64,000 nucleotides of DNA, taken from assembly GCA_900317155.1 (NCBI GenBank), contig ONFO01000008.1, positions 62,001 to 126,000 of the forward strand. The letters run 5' to 3'. Source of the stretch: an uncultured Bacteroidales bacterium. Lineage in GTDB: Bacteria > Bacteroidota > Bacteroidia > Bacteroidales > F082. Below the pieces are notes generated by a model. The model ran no database searches. It was not told the origin of the DNA and saw nothing but the letters and a program-made list of their open reading frames with translations. Shown here one piece after another: positions 25,986-35,396 of this stretch. Numbering within the stretch: the stretch's first letter is position 1; every line of letters begins with the position of its first letter. The position numbers and the translations under genes were made by a program.

Positions 25986-27794
25986 ATGATCAACATACGA
26001 AAACTCGAAGCTGAACTTTGGGAGTCAGCGGACCTGCTCCGACAAGGCAGCAAACTCACCAGCAACCAATATTGCATGCCCGTGTTGGCACTGCTTTTCC
26101 TGCGTTATGCCTACAGCCGCTATAAGATGGTGGAGGCCGAGATCTTGCAAAACCGTCCCATGCGCAATGGCCGTGTGATGCCTGTTGAGCCGAGCGATTT
26201 TACCGCCAAAAGTGCGCTCTTCCTGCCCAAGGAAGCCCAGTTCGACTATTTGGTGAACCTGCCCGACAACATCATCGACGCCCATCTGAAAAGCAAGGAT
26301 GGACATGATATCAACTCGTTGGGTGAAGCCGTCAACAATGCCATGCAGCTCGTGGAGGACCAAAGCGAACAGTTGACGGGCGTGCTGCCCAAGACCTACA
26401 CGATGTTTTCGGACGACTTGTTGCGCGAGCTGCTCCGCATCTTCAACAACAAGACCATCGACGAGGTGGGCGGCGACATCATCGGGCGCATCTATGAGTA
26501 TTTCCTCTCCAAGTTTGCCCGTGCCGTGGCCAGCGATGACGGTGTGTTCTTCACACCCAAGTCGTTGGTGAAGATGTTGGTGAACGTGCTGGAACCCAAG
26601 CAAGGCGTGATGCTCGACCCCGCTTGTGGCAGCGGTGGCATGTTTGTGCAGACGGGCGACTTCGTGAACCAAAACGGCATGAACGCCAACACGCAGATGA
26701 CCTTCTTCGGCCAGGAGAAGGTGGAATACAACGCCCAGCTCTGCTTGATGAACATGGCGGTACACGGGCTGAACGGCAAGATTATCTCGGGCGACGAAGC
26801 CAACTCGTTCTACCACGATGCCCATAACCTCGCTGGCAAATGCGACTATGTGATGGCCAATCCGCCCTTCAACGTCGACAAGGTGAAGGCTGAGTCGGCT
26901 TCGGCGGCGGGCCGATTGCCTTTCGGATTGCCTGGCGTGAACGCCAAGACCAAGGAGGTGGGCAATGCCAACTACCTTTGGATCAGTTATTTCTATGCCT
27001 ATCTCAACGACCATGGTCGCGCGGGCTTCGTGATGGCCAGCTCGGCCACTGATAGCGCGAACAAAGACCGTGACATCCGCGAAAAGCTCGTCCGCACGGG
27101 CGATGTGGACGTGATGGTGAGCGTGGGCAACAACTTCTTTTATACCCTCTCGCTGCCTTGCTCGCTGTGGTTCTTCGACCGCAACAAGAACGCCGACATC
27201 CGCGACAAGGTTTTGTTCATCGATGCCCGCAACTACTACACCGTGGTCGACCGCACCTTGAACGAATGGACGGAGTGGCAGTTGCGCAACCTGCAGGCCA
27301 TCGTGCATCTCTATCGGGGTGAGACCGAGAAATACAAGGCACTTGTGGCTGATTACGACAAAGCCCTCAACGGTCAAACCGTGGCTACCCTTGAAGAAGC
27401 CCTACAAAAACAGAAAGCCGAGGCCAAACAACTGATTGCCGATGCGCCGCGTAAGGACAAGAAACGTATTGAGGCAGAACAAAACGCAAAGATTGCCGAG
27501 TTGGAAGACATGCTTGAAACCGCTCGCCAGCGCGAATGGCTCGTGTCGAAGTTTGGCGAGGATGGCTCTTATCAGGATGTGTTGGGTCTTTGCAAAATGG
27601 CCACCATTCAAGAGATTGAGGAGAAAAACTACTCACTGACACCGGGTGCCTACGTGGGCGTGGCCGAACAAGAGGACGACGGCGTGGACTTCCACGAGCG
27701 CATGAACGAGATTCACGCGGAACTGGCACAACTGAACCAAGAGGCCAACGCTCTGATGGACGAAATACAAAAAGCGTGGGAGGGACTGAAATGA
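25986..27794 (+). CDS. hsdM: Type I restriction-modification methyltransferase subunit M
   Basis: A 602-residue N6-adenine DNA methyltransferase subunit. The helical HsdM N-terminal domain starts at the beginning (LEAELWESADLLR). The SAM-binding motif DPACGSGGMF lies at about 211-220 and the catalytic motif NPPF at about 292-295. The C-terminal part is a charged helical region that normally contacts HsdS. The size and order are those of a complete subunit. It is the first gene of the operon, GC-rich compared with hsdS and the two cargo genes, and its stop overlaps the fic start (ATGA at 27791). Confidence 0.96.
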   Translation: MINIRKLEAELWESADLLRQGSKLTSNQYCMPVLALLFLRYAYSRYKMVEAEILQNRPMRNGRVMPVEPSDFTAKSALFLPKEAQFDYLVNLPDNIIDAHLKSKDGHDINSLGEAVNNAMQLVEDQSEQLTGVLPKTYTMFSDDLLRELLRIFNNKTIDEVGGDIIGRIYEYFLSKFARAVASDDGVFFTPKSLVKMLVNVLEPKQGVMLDPACGSGGMFVQTGDFVNQNGMNANTQMTFFGQEKVEYNAQLCLMNMAVHGLNGKIISGDEANSFYHDAHNLAGKCDYVMANPPFNVDKVKAESASAAGRLPFGLPGVNAKTKEVGNANYLWISYFYAYLNDHGRAGFVMASSATDSANKDRDIREKLVRTGDVDVMVSVGNNFFYTLSLPCSLWFFDRNKNADIRDKVLFIDARNYYTVVDRTLNEWTEWQLRNLQAIVHLYRGETEKYKALVADYDKALNGQTVATLEEALQKQKAEAKQLIADAPRKDKKRIEAEQNAKIAELEDMLETARQREWLVSKFGEDGSYQDVLGLCKMATIQEIEEKNYSLTPGAYVGVAEQEDDGVDFHERMNEIHAELAQLNQEANALMDEIQKAWEGLK

Positions 27795-28705
27795 GCAAAA
27801 TCTCTTTCCGTTTCTATAAGGACCATGAAGTGAGGGCCGTTTGGGATGAGGATCATTCCAAGTGGTGGTTTTCCGTGCTGGATGTTGTTGGTGCCATCAA
27901 CGACCAAGCAGATTATCAGAAAAACCGCAACTATTGGAAATACCTTAAGACCAAACTGCGCAAGGAGGGGAATGAGTTGGTTAGTGCCACTAACCAACTG
28001 AAGTTGACCGCTGCCGATGGCAAACGATACAATACCGACGTTTTGGACGCTGAAGGCATTACGATGTTGGCCAAATATACCAATAATCAACGTGCCATGG
28101 ACTTCCTCGATTGGTTTACATACAACGACAATACTATCGATGGGCAGAGCCGCAAGAAGGCTTATGCCTTTTGGGAGAGTAACCTTGTGGCTGACAAGGA
28201 TGTGGGCAAGGTGAAATCGTTGCAGCAGATACACGCCTACCTCTTTGGCGGACTTTACGATTTTGCTGGAAAGATACGCACCAAAACTATATCGAAAGGC
28301 AATACCATCTTTTGCTTGGCGGAGCATCTGCACCAGTATTTGCAAACGGTGGAGAACATGCCTGACAACACTTTCGATGAGATTGTGGACAAGTACGTGG
28401 AGATGAATATGGCCCATCCGTTCATGGAGGGTAACGGACGCTCGACGCGCATCTGGCTCGACCTCATATTGAAAAAACGACTCGGACGATGCGTCGACTG
28501 GAGCAAGATAGGCAAACGGGATTATCTGAACGCGATGATAGAAAGCGAGAAGGACAGCGGCATGATACGCGCATTGCTGGCCCAGGCACTGACCGACCGC
28601 ATCGACGACCGCGAAATCTTCATGAAAGGCATCGACTATTCCTATTATTATGAACAAGAGGATGGTGTGGAGGTGATTAATGATGGAAAGGAGGACAGAT
28701 CATGA
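27791..28705 (+). CDS. Bro-N-like/Fic-domain protein in the RM operon
   Basis: 304 residues, starting at the ATG that overlaps the hsdM stop; an upstream in-frame ATG at 27776 would lie inside hsdM and is less likely. Residues about 8-110 resemble a Bro-N/phage-antirepressor-like DNA-binding domain (WWFSVLDVVGAIN, ITMLAKYTNNQ). Residues about 130-290 are a Fic domain with a full catalytic motif HPFMEGNGRSTR at 208-219. Fic enzymes transfer AMP or another nucleotide group to proteins. Fic genes inside type I RM operons recur in Bacteroidota; their role there is not settled. It overlaps hsdS by 4 bp. Confidence 0.88.
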   Translation: MSKISFRFYKDHEVRAVWDEDHSKWWFSVLDVVGAINDQADYQKNRNYWKYLKTKLRKEGNELVSATNQLKLTAADGKRYNTDVLDAEGITMLAKYTNNQRAMDFLDWFTYNDNTIDGQSRKKAYAFWESNLVADKDVGKVKSLQQIHAYLFGGLYDFAGKIRTKTISKGNTIFCLAEHLHQYLQTVENMPDNTFDEIVDKYVEMNMAHPFMEGNGRSTRIWLDLILKKRLGRCVDWSKIGKRDYLNAMIESEKDSGMIRALLAQALTDRIDDREIFMKGIDYSYYYEQEDGVEVINDGKEDRS

Positions 28706-29883
28706 GGAAGACAATTACAATAGGTGATTTGGGTACTATCATAACAGGAAAAACGCCGCCAACCACCAACAAGAATTATTATGGTGATTATGCGGTATTT
28801 ATAAAGCCTACGGATATTTCTGAACAAAGTAAGTTTACTTATGAGACTGAAGAAATGTACTCAAAGCTTGCTGCTGAAAAATATGAAAGTAGTTTAGTCC
28901 CCCAAGGTGCTATATGTGTCCCTTGTATTGGAACCATTGGCACTAAAATGACGATGACGCATTGTGCATGTTATACAAACCAATCTATTAACTCAATAGT
29001 TTGCAATGAAAACTATGATAATGAGTATGTTTACTATCTTATAAAGAACTTCTTGCCTGGACTAAAAGCATATAATTTGGGCACGGCTTCTGGTCGAGAG
29101 TATGTTTCAAAGTCTAATTTTGAGAAGATAGAACTTGTCGCTGAACAAGATAAAGAAATTCAAAAAAGGATAGGTTGCATTTTGGCCCGCTACGACTCCC
29201 TGATAGAGAACTACCAAAAGCAAATCAAACTGTTGGAGGAAGCCGCCCAGCGGCTCTATAAGGAATGGTTTGTTGACCTTCGCTTCCCTGGATATGAAAA
29301 TGCCAAGATGGTGGATGGCTTGCCGGAGGGGTGGGAGAGGAAGAGACTTGTTGATTTTGCAAAAGTAATTATGGGTCAAAGCCCAAAGTCGGAATATTAC
29401 AACAATGAAAATAAAGGTTTGCCTTTCCACCAAGGTGTTGGTAGTTATGGAAACCGATTTGTTGTTGACGATACCTATAGTACATCCTATACAAGAATAG
29501 CAGAACCCAATAGCGTTCTTTTTAGTGTAAGGGCACCTGTTGGCCGGTTGAATATCACAAAGAACAAAATTGTCATTGGCCGTGGCTTGGCTGCAATGAC
29601 TCATATTCAAGGATACCAAAGTTTCCTGTTTTATTTATTGAAGGAGCGATTTTTCAAAGATAATATCATCGGGAATGGGGCTATTTTTGCTTCGATTTCC
29701 AAAGATGAATTGTTAAATCAGGAGTTCATGATTCCTTCTGATAAATTGATTCAGAGATTTAATACAATTGCAGGAAATATAGACGATAAGATACTGAAAA
29801 CAGATAATCAAATTCGCCTTCTCACCGAGGCCCGCGACCGCTTGCTGCCGAGGCTGATGGGAGGGGAAATGGAAGTTAAATAA
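28702..29883 (+). CDS. hsdS: Type I restriction-modification specificity subunit S
   Basis: 393 residues with two target-recognition domains, each followed by a conserved helical spacer. The central spacer reads YDSLIENYQKQIKLLEEAAQ and the C-terminal one ends RDRLLPRLMGGEM. HsdS sets the DNA target of the RM complex. The two recognition domains are AT-rich and the spacers GC-richer, the usual mosaic of HsdS exchange. A second copy of its last 35 bp lies at 30897-30931 after the next gene. Confidence 0.95.
   Translation: MRKTITIGDLGTIITGKTPPTTNKNYYGDYAVFIKPTDISEQSKFTYETEEMYSKLAAEKYESSLVPQGAICVPCIGTIGTKMTMTHCACYTNQSINSIVCNENYDNEYVYYLIKNFLPGLKAYNLGTASGREYVSKSNFEKIELVAEQDKEIQKRIGCILARYDSLIENYQKQIKLLEEAAQRLYKEWFVDLRFPGYENAKMVDGLPEGWERKRLVDFAKVIMGQSPKSEYYNNENKGLPFHQGVGSYGNRFVVDDTYSTSYTRIAEPNSVLFSVRAPVGRLNITKNKIVIGRGLAAMTHIQGYQSFLFYLLKERFFKDNIIGNGAIFASISKDELLNQEFMIPSDKLIQRFNTIAGNIDDKILKTDNQIRLLTEARDRLLPRLMGGEMEVK
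29837..29871 (+). repeat. hsdS 3'-end direct repeat, copy 1
   Basis: 35 bp at the end of hsdS that recur at 30897-30931 with two mismatches. This copy is coding. Confidence 0.9.
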
Positions 29884-29917
29884 GAATTATTCAATAATAG
29901 TATACAATCAATAAATC

Positions 29918-30883
29918 ATGAAAACCATGCATTGGAATAATACAAAGAAAGTACTTCTGGTTTTAGGAGGATTAGCCAGTTTGGCGACCGTTATAGCCTT
30001 TTTTTGGTCCACACCATTTTATAAAGATAAAAAAATAAAGATTGAGTGCTACACAGAAAGAATGCTTTCATTTGGCACAAAAGTAGATTCCCTGACCGTG
30101 CAATACAAGGGAGAAAAAATAGATGATGTATGGAAACTACGCTTTGTATTAAATAATGTTGGAATGCAATCCGTCATAGGAAGTGGCTCGTCAAGTGCAA
30201 TATTGAACGAGAGATTAATCATTACTATTGACACCAATTATCAGGTTATCAGTTACAATGTTTCTAAGAATGATTTTGATGCCAATTATGAACAATCAGA
30301 GAATTCTTTTACCATTATGTTCAAGAAATGGAAACCCAATGAAATGATGCAGATAGAAGTATTGATGACTCCTATCAATAATAATAAGGATTATCCTTCG
30401 GTATCTTTTAATGAAAGAGATGTGACGGGCGCTAAAGTTATTATTCACACTGTTGACTATGCAAAAATTGAGGATTCTTCCAATAATTTAGATTGGTTGA
30501 TTAATTTAAAAATGAATTACCCTAAATTCATATTTAAGTTTTCAAAGTGGTTCTACCTGTTCTTCTTCGTTTTTTTTGTAATAGCTCCAATAGTTTTCAT
30601 TGTCCAATTCATTCAAGGTAAAACATCTTACAGCAATTGGAAAAAGAGAAATTTGAAAACATTTTTAAAAGAGTTGGAAAACAGTCAAATACCAGAAGAT
30701 GAAAGGCAGCAATACAAACTTAAGCCTTATAATGTTCCTAAGGATTATCATGAACAATTCACAAGTATTCCAGAAGCGCCAGATCCAGAAAGTATTGGCG
30801 AGTTGTTGGGTATGGTGATATGTATTATTGTTATTTTATGTCTCTATGCCGTTTATGCGTTGTTTGCATGGTTTAATCTATAG
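29918..30883 (+). CDS. Membrane protein of unknown function (RM cargo)
   Basis: 321 residues with three hydrophobic segments: about 12-32 (VLLVLGGLASLATVIAFFW), about 208-230 (WFYLFFFVFFVIAPIVFIV) and the C-terminal 25 residues (MVICIIVILCLYAVYALFAW). Between the first two lies a beta-rich domain of about 170 residues, probably exterior. I do not recognise the family. It is very AT-rich and sits between two copies of the hsdS 3' end, so it was likely gained as a cassette. It may be a defence effector or accessory protein; no catalytic motif is seen. Confidence 0.65.
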   Translation: MKTMHWNNTKKVLLVLGGLASLATVIAFFWSTPFYKDKKIKIECYTERMLSFGTKVDSLTVQYKGEKIDDVWKLRFVLNNVGMQSVIGSGSSSAILNERLIITIDTNYQVISYNVSKNDFDANYEQSENSFTIMFKKWKPNEMMQIEVLMTPINNNKDYPSVSFNERDVTGAKVIIHTVDYAKIEDSSNNLDWLINLKMNYPKFIFKFSKWFYLFFFVFFVIAPIVFIVQFIQGKTSYSNWKKRNLKTFLKELENSQIPEDERQQYKLKPYNVPKDYHEQFTSIPEAPDPESIGELLGMVICIIVILCLYAVYALFAWFNL

Positions 30884-30896
30884 AATGAGGTCTGAA

Positions 30897-30931
30897 ACCG
30901 CTTGCTGCCGAAGCTGATGGGAGGGGAGATG
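30897..30931 (+). repeat. hsdS 3'-end direct repeat, copy 2 (non-coding scar)
   Basis: Matches 29837-29871 at 33 of 35 positions, but no hsdS body precedes it. It marks the former end of an hsdS copy or the edge of a recombined cassette. Confidence 0.9.
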
Positions 30932-30959
30932 ATAATGTAATTTTATAAATAAATTCAAT

Positions 30960-31871
30960 ATGGAAACGTCAAAAATACCAAAGGTTAGAACCGCTAAAGG
31001 TTTTAAAAAATACACATTGAAGGGCATTCAACTGGTGCCTGCAACATCAAGGTTTTCTCCCAAGAACCAAACAGTGACTTACTATAAGATTGGAAATTTT
31101 AGTACGGGTCAGAATTTCTATAAATATATGACTATTGATAGGGCTTTAGATTGTCTTGAAAATGGTACTCTTCATTTTGTAGAGCCTTCGGTTTGGGAAG
31201 ATCAATATGAAAGCCGTTTCTATAATGCGATATATGACAATGTGCTTAATGGAAAAGACAAAAATAAAACTTGTCCACTTCTATATGCTACATGCTTAAC
31301 GAACAAAAAGGAAAACGAACCTTCATGGAAAATCTATTCTCATGGAAAGAAGGGAGCGTGCTGCGTGCAATTAAAATTAGATAGATATAAGCTGAGAGAG
31401 CAGATTGTTAATAATATAAACATAAAAGATTGTGCAATTTACGAGGGTGCCGTTTCATATTTTTGGCAAGGTTTTATTGATAATATGGACAGATCAATTA
31501 TTAATTTAAATGAAGAAAACGAACTTTACTCCATGTTCTTCAATGATTTCTCTCGAGATAAGTATTTGAATTTAATGCTTCTTAAGAGGGACGCGTTTGA
31601 ACATGAAAGAGAAACCAGGATTATGATAGTTCCAGATAATCAAGAAGCAAAGAAATGCCAAGGTTTACATTTAGTTGTAAAAATTGACTGGGGGTGTGTT
31701 ATTAAAGAAATTAGGTATGATTCTAATTGTTCAAAAACAAAAGTCGGAAAGCTGAAATCGGCATTACATAAAATATCACCAATGAAAAAAATCCGTTTGA
31801 ATCGCTATGATATAAATGGTGAAAAAAAGCAAATAGTAATCGGAGAGCCTCGTAAGCCTAAACCAATATAA
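30960..31871 (+). CDS. DUF2971-like protein (RM cargo)
   Basis: 303 residues, no membrane segment. It matches the DUF2971 layout: YKYMTIDRALDCLENGTLHF then EPSVWEDQYESRF, a Cys-containing strand LLYATCLTNKKENE, the motif WKIYSHGKKGACCVQLKL and a late FEHERETRIM block. DUF2971 proteins are often found in defence islands and beside RM genes, but their activity is not known to me. It is AT-rich like its upstream neighbour and lies 5 bp before hsdR. Confidence 0.7.
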   Translation: METSKIPKVRTAKGFKKYTLKGIQLVPATSRFSPKNQTVTYYKIGNFSTGQNFYKYMTIDRALDCLENGTLHFVEPSVWEDQYESRFYNAIYDNVLNGKDKNKTCPLLYATCLTNKKENEPSWKIYSHGKKGACCVQLKLDRYKLREQIVNNINIKDCAIYEGAVSYFWQGFIDNMDRSIINLNEENELYSMFFNDFSRDKYLNLMLLKRDAFEHERETRIMIVPDNQEAKKCQGLHLVVKIDWGCVIKEIRYDSNCSKTKVGKLKSALHKISPMKKIRLNRYDINGEKKQIVIGEPRKPKPI

Positions 31872-31876
31872 CGTCT

Positions 31877-34800
31877 ATGTCACACGACTACAGCGAAGAC
31901 CAACTGATACAGCGCAGCACTGCCGATTTCATGGAAAAGGAATTGGGCTGGAAGAGCATCTATGCCTTCGACCAGGAGACTTTGGGCAAGGACGGCACAT
32001 TGAGCCGTGCCACTTACTGTGAGGTGCTGCTCATCCGCCATTTCTGCAAGGCACTCAAAGCCCTCAACCCTTGGCTTACCGAGAAGCAACTGCAAGAAGC
32101 CGTGGAGCGCATGACGGAACGCATGAGCAGCCAGACGCTGATGCAAATCAACGAGCAGAAGTATCAGTACATCCGCGACGGCGTGCCCGTGACGCGGGTA
32201 AAACCCAACGGCGAGACCGAGGAAGTGCGCGCCAAGGTCATCGACTTCAACGCGCCCGACAAGAACGAGTTCCTCTGTGTGCGCGAGCTGTGGGTGCATG
32301 GCAACCTCTATCGCCGCCGTGCCGACATCGTGGGCTTCGTCAACGGCATCCCCTTGCTTTTCATGGAGCTGAAAAACCATGACGTGGAGGTGGTGGATGC
32401 CTTCAACATGAACTACCGCGACTATCTCGATACCATCCCGCAACTGTTCTACCACAATGCCTTCATCATGTTTAGTAACGGCTTGGAGGCGCGGGTGGGC
32501 ACCATCGACTCGAAATGGGAGTTCTTCCACGAGTGGAAACGACTCAACGAGATGGAGGAGGGCAACATCGAGCTGCCCACCATGCTGCGCGGCATCTGCA
32601 AGAAAGAGAACTTCCTCGACCTGCTGGAGAACTTCATCCTCTACGACCACTCTGGCGGTAACACGGTGAAGATTTTGGCCCGTAACCACCAATATCTCGG
32701 TGTGAACCAAGCCGTTGAGATGTATCGCAACCGCCAGTATCTCAACGGCAAGTTGGGCGTGTTTTGGCATACCCAAGGCAGCGGCAAGAGCTATTCCATG
32801 CTGTTCCTGTCGCAGAAGATCCGCCGCAAGTTTGAAGGCTCGCCAACCATCGTTGTCCTCACCGATCGCGATGAGCTGAACAAGCAAATCAGCGACACCT
32901 TCGAGAACTGCGGGCTGTTGGGCAAGGTGAAGGCCGAGAAGTTCATCGCTTCGAGCGGTGAAGACCTGAAAGCCAAGCTGAGAGGCAATCCTTCCTTCAT
33001 CTTCTCGCTCATACAAAAGTTTAACGACCCCAATGCCACGCCCATCCATCCCGACCACGACATTATCGTGATGAGCGATGAGGCACACCGTACGCAAAAC
33101 GGCATCTTCGCCGACAACCTGATGCACCTGTTGCCTACGGCACACCGCATCGGATTCACGGGCACGCCCTTGCTTTCCAACGACAACATCACCGCCCGCA
33201 CCTTTGGCGGCTATGTCAGCATCTACGACTTCAAACGCGCTGTGGACGACAAGGCCACCGTGCCTTTGTTCTACGAGAACCGTGGCGAGAAGCTGAAGGA
33301 CCTGAAGAACCCCGAAATCAACGAGGAGATTGCTGCCGCCTTGGAGCAGGCTGGCGACATGGATGCCTCGCAATTGGCCAAACTGGAACGCGAGTTTTCA
33401 AAGGAAGTCCACCTGCTGACCGCTAGAAGCAGGCTGCGAATCGTGGCACAGGACTTCGTGAAGCACTACAGCGACCTCTGGACTTCAGGAAAGGCCATGT
33501 TCGTGTGTTACAACAAAGTGACTTGTGTGCGCATGTACGACTATGCCCAGGAATACTGGCAACAAGAAATCAAGGCTTTGGAGCAAACCATTGCCGCCTG
33601 TACTTCACAACAGGAAGTGCAAGAGCTGCATCGCAAGTTAGAATGGATGAAGGAAACCGAGATGGCCGTGGTCGTCTCGCAAGAGCAGAACGAGATGCAG
33701 ACCTTCGAGAAGTGGGGCTTGGACATCAAGACGCACCGCGAGAAGATGGAGAAACGTGAACTCGACAAGGAGTTCAAAGATGCCGACTCGAAACTCCGCA
33801 TCGTTTTTGTCTGCGCCATGTGGCTGACAGGCTTCGACGTGAAGACCTTGTCGTGCCTCTACATCGACAAACCCATGAAGGCCCACACGCTGATGCAGAC
33901 CATAGCCCGTGCCAACCGCGTGGCCGAAGGCAAGACCAACGGCCTCATCATTGACTACATGGGCATCGTGAAAGCCTTGCGGCAGGCCTTGGCCGACTAT
34001 ACCGCCAATCCCGATGGTGGTCAAAGCGGCAACGACCCGACCATCGACAAAAAAGAACTTATCAAGCAGGTAATCCGGACCATAGCTGCTGCCACGGTAT
34101 TCTTGAAAGAACATGGCTTTGAGTTAAAACAACTGATCGAAGCGGAAAGTTTCTATAAGCTCTCGTCGCTGAAAGAGGCTGCCAATGCCATGTGTGAGAC
34201 CTTGGAAATCAGGAAGACCTATTGCACTTTTGCCACCACCTTGCTTAAACTGTGGAAATATCTTGACCGTGAGGATATCACTCCAGAGATGAAACAACAA
34301 AAGGATGCCATCGAAGCCATCTACAAGGAGTTGCAGAAGAAACGCAAGCACGCCGACATCACCGATCTCAGCGTGACCATCAATGAGATTGTGAATGAGC
34401 ATCTTGAAGTGGAAAACCTTACAATCTCGGAAGGTGACAGCCGCCGTTTCGACATCAGCGGCATTAATTTCGACTTGCTCAGGAGCGAGTTTGCCAGAAG
34501 TAAGGAGAAAAACCTGGTGATGAAGGACATACAGGAGCTGTTGCAAGAGCGCATAGCCCAGATGATGGCCGCCAATCCATCGCGCATCAACTTCTATGAG
34601 CGGTACCAGCAAATCATCAAAGACTACAACCAAGAGCAGAACCGTGCCACGATAGAAAAGACCTTTGAGGAACTGATGAAGTTGTCGCACGACCTGACCG
34701 AGGAGGAAAAGCGCTACGTCAGGGAGGGCTTCGAGAACGACGAGCAACTCTCGATGTACGATGTACTCTTCAAGGAAGACTTGACGAAGGAGGACATCAA

Positions 34801-35023
34801 GAAGCTGAAGACAGTGGCTGTGGACTTACTCGCCAAAATCAAGCAACTGTTGGAAGAGATGGATCATCCGTTCGACAAGGCCGAGACGCGCGCCATCCTC
34901 AATGTGACCATTCGTGACCTGTTGTATGAGGAGCTTCCATATAGTTATCCTGACGACAGCATCGCATATTATCAAGGTGTGGTATACGATTTTGTCTATC
35001 GACAGTATGGAGGGGTGGCGTGA
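31877..35023 (+). CDS. hsdR: Type I restriction endonuclease subunit R
   Basis: 1048 residues, the usual length. The N-terminal nuclease domain shows RADIVGFVNGIPLLFMELKN, the PD-(D/E)XK core. The translocase has Walker A GSGKSYS near 300 and the DEAD-like MSDEAHRTQ near 399; the later motif TLMQTIARANRV is typical motif VI. The C-terminal helical part binds the methyltransferase core. With HsdM and HsdS it forms the restriction complex that cuts unmodified DNA after translocation. It ends the operon and is GC-rich like hsdM. Confidence 0.96.
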   Translation: MSHDYSEDQLIQRSTADFMEKELGWKSIYAFDQETLGKDGTLSRATYCEVLLIRHFCKALKALNPWLTEKQLQEAVERMTERMSSQTLMQINEQKYQYIRDGVPVTRVKPNGETEEVRAKVIDFNAPDKNEFLCVRELWVHGNLYRRRADIVGFVNGIPLLFMELKNHDVEVVDAFNMNYRDYLDTIPQLFYHNAFIMFSNGLEARVGTIDSKWEFFHEWKRLNEMEEGNIELPTMLRGICKKENFLDLLENFILYDHSGGNTVKILARNHQYLGVNQAVEMYRNRQYLNGKLGVFWHTQGSGKSYSMLFLSQKIRRKFEGSPTIVVLTDRDELNKQISDTFENCGLLGKVKAEKFIASSGEDLKAKLRGNPSFIFSLIQKFNDPNATPIHPDHDIIVMSDEAHRTQNGIFADNLMHLLPTAHRIGFTGTPLLSNDNITARTFGGYVSIYDFKRAVDDKATVPLFYENRGEKLKDLKNPEINEEIAAALEQAGDMDASQLAKLEREFSKEVHLLTARSRLRIVAQDFVKHYSDLWTSGKAMFVCYNKVTCVRMYDYAQEYWQQEIKALEQTIAACTSQQEVQELHRKLEWMKETEMAVVVSQEQNEMQTFEKWGLDIKTHREKMEKRELDKEFKDADSKLRIVFVCAMWLTGFDVKTLSCLYIDKPMKAHTLMQTIARANRVAEGKTNGLIIDYMGIVKALRQALADYTANPDGGQSGNDPTIDKKELIKQVIRTIAAATVFLKEHGFELKQLIEAESFYKLSSLKEAANAMCETLEIRKTYCTFATTLLKLWKYLDREDITPEMKQQKDAIEAIYKELQKKRKHADITDLSVTINEIVNEHLEVENLTISEGDSRRFDISGINFDLLRSEFARSKEKNLVMKDIQELLQERIAQMMAANPSRINFYERYQQIIKDYNQEQNRATIEKTFEELMKLSHDLTEEEKRYVREGFENDEQLSMYDVLFKEDLTKEDIKKLKTVAVDLLAKIKQLLEEMDHPFDKAETRAILNVTIRDLLYEELPYSYPDDSIAYYQGVVYDFVYRQYGGVA

Positions 35024-35063
35024 TTGTGCTTGATGTTTGAGACAGGGTACTTTATTTTTCCAG

Positions 35064-35121
35064 GACACCCATATCTCAGAGCTGTGACACCCATATCTGC
35101 CGCTTTTCAGATATAGGGGTG
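35064..35121. repeat. Direct repeat and hairpin after hsdR
   Basis: GACACCCATATCT occurs at 35065-35077 and again at 35086-35098. The second copy can pair with the following AGATATAGGGGTG (perfect ATATCTG/CAGATAT core, 8-nt loop). No long T-run follows, so terminator function is uncertain. The rest of the 35024-35225 spacer shows only the promoter. Confidence 0.55.
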
Positions 35122-35163
35122 TGTGAGTATAAGGTATGGTGTTCCTGTAGTTTTTTTCCCTGT

Positions 35164-35195
35164 TTTGCGGGACAATACTAATTTTTGTAAATTTG
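35164..35195 (+). promoter_or_regulatory. Promoter of SIR2-TIR/nSTAND module 2
   Basis: TTTG at 35164-35167, a 20-bp spacer and TAAATTTG at 35188-35195, 30 bp before the short leader ORF. Spacing and boxes equal those of module 1. Confidence 0.75.
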
Positions 35196-35225
35196 CAAGC
35201 GAAAAACTATTACAATTAAAAAGAT

Positions 35226-35303
35226 ATGACTCTCAACAAAGAAGAATTCAAGACCTTGGTGATGCTGTATAACATGTGCTTTTTTTTGTCATTAGGAAAT
35301 TGA
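35226..35303 (+). CDS. Short leader ORF of module 2 (25 aa)
   Basis: Twenty-five codons starting MTLNKEEFKTLVMLYN, which matches the leader of module 1 (MELDKQEFKALVMLYA), then a divergent end and TGA. It lies 30 bp after the promoter and 93 bp before the SIR2-TIR start. Conserved placement at two loci argues against chance. It may be a degraded gene or a translated leader. Confidence 0.5.
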   Translation: MTLNKEEFKTLVMLYNMCFFLSLGN

Positions 35304-35396
35304 TGGATATTCATCGCAACAGTGATACCAAATTGTAGACTAATATTTTCTCACTATAAAAAGAAATTGAGTAATAAACACAAAAAAATAATATCT

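Noticed and set aside
26025..27377. 450-codon minus-strand frame opposite hsdM
   Set aside because: It mirrors a GC-rich real gene, is full of His and Val from antisense codons and has no known motif.
28702..31871. Phase-variable hsdS by site-specific inversion
   Set aside because: The 35-bp copies are direct, not inverted, and no recombinase gene is near, so inversion is not supported; only cassette exchange is proposed.
31880..33373. 497-codon minus-strand frame opposite hsdR
   Set aside because: Antisense shadow of the well-supported hsdR gene; no signal or motif.
35322..35396. Upstream extension of the second SIR2-TIR protein
   Set aside because: The extra 25 residues are basic, low in complexity and have no counterpart in the module 1 protein; the ATG at 35397 fits better.
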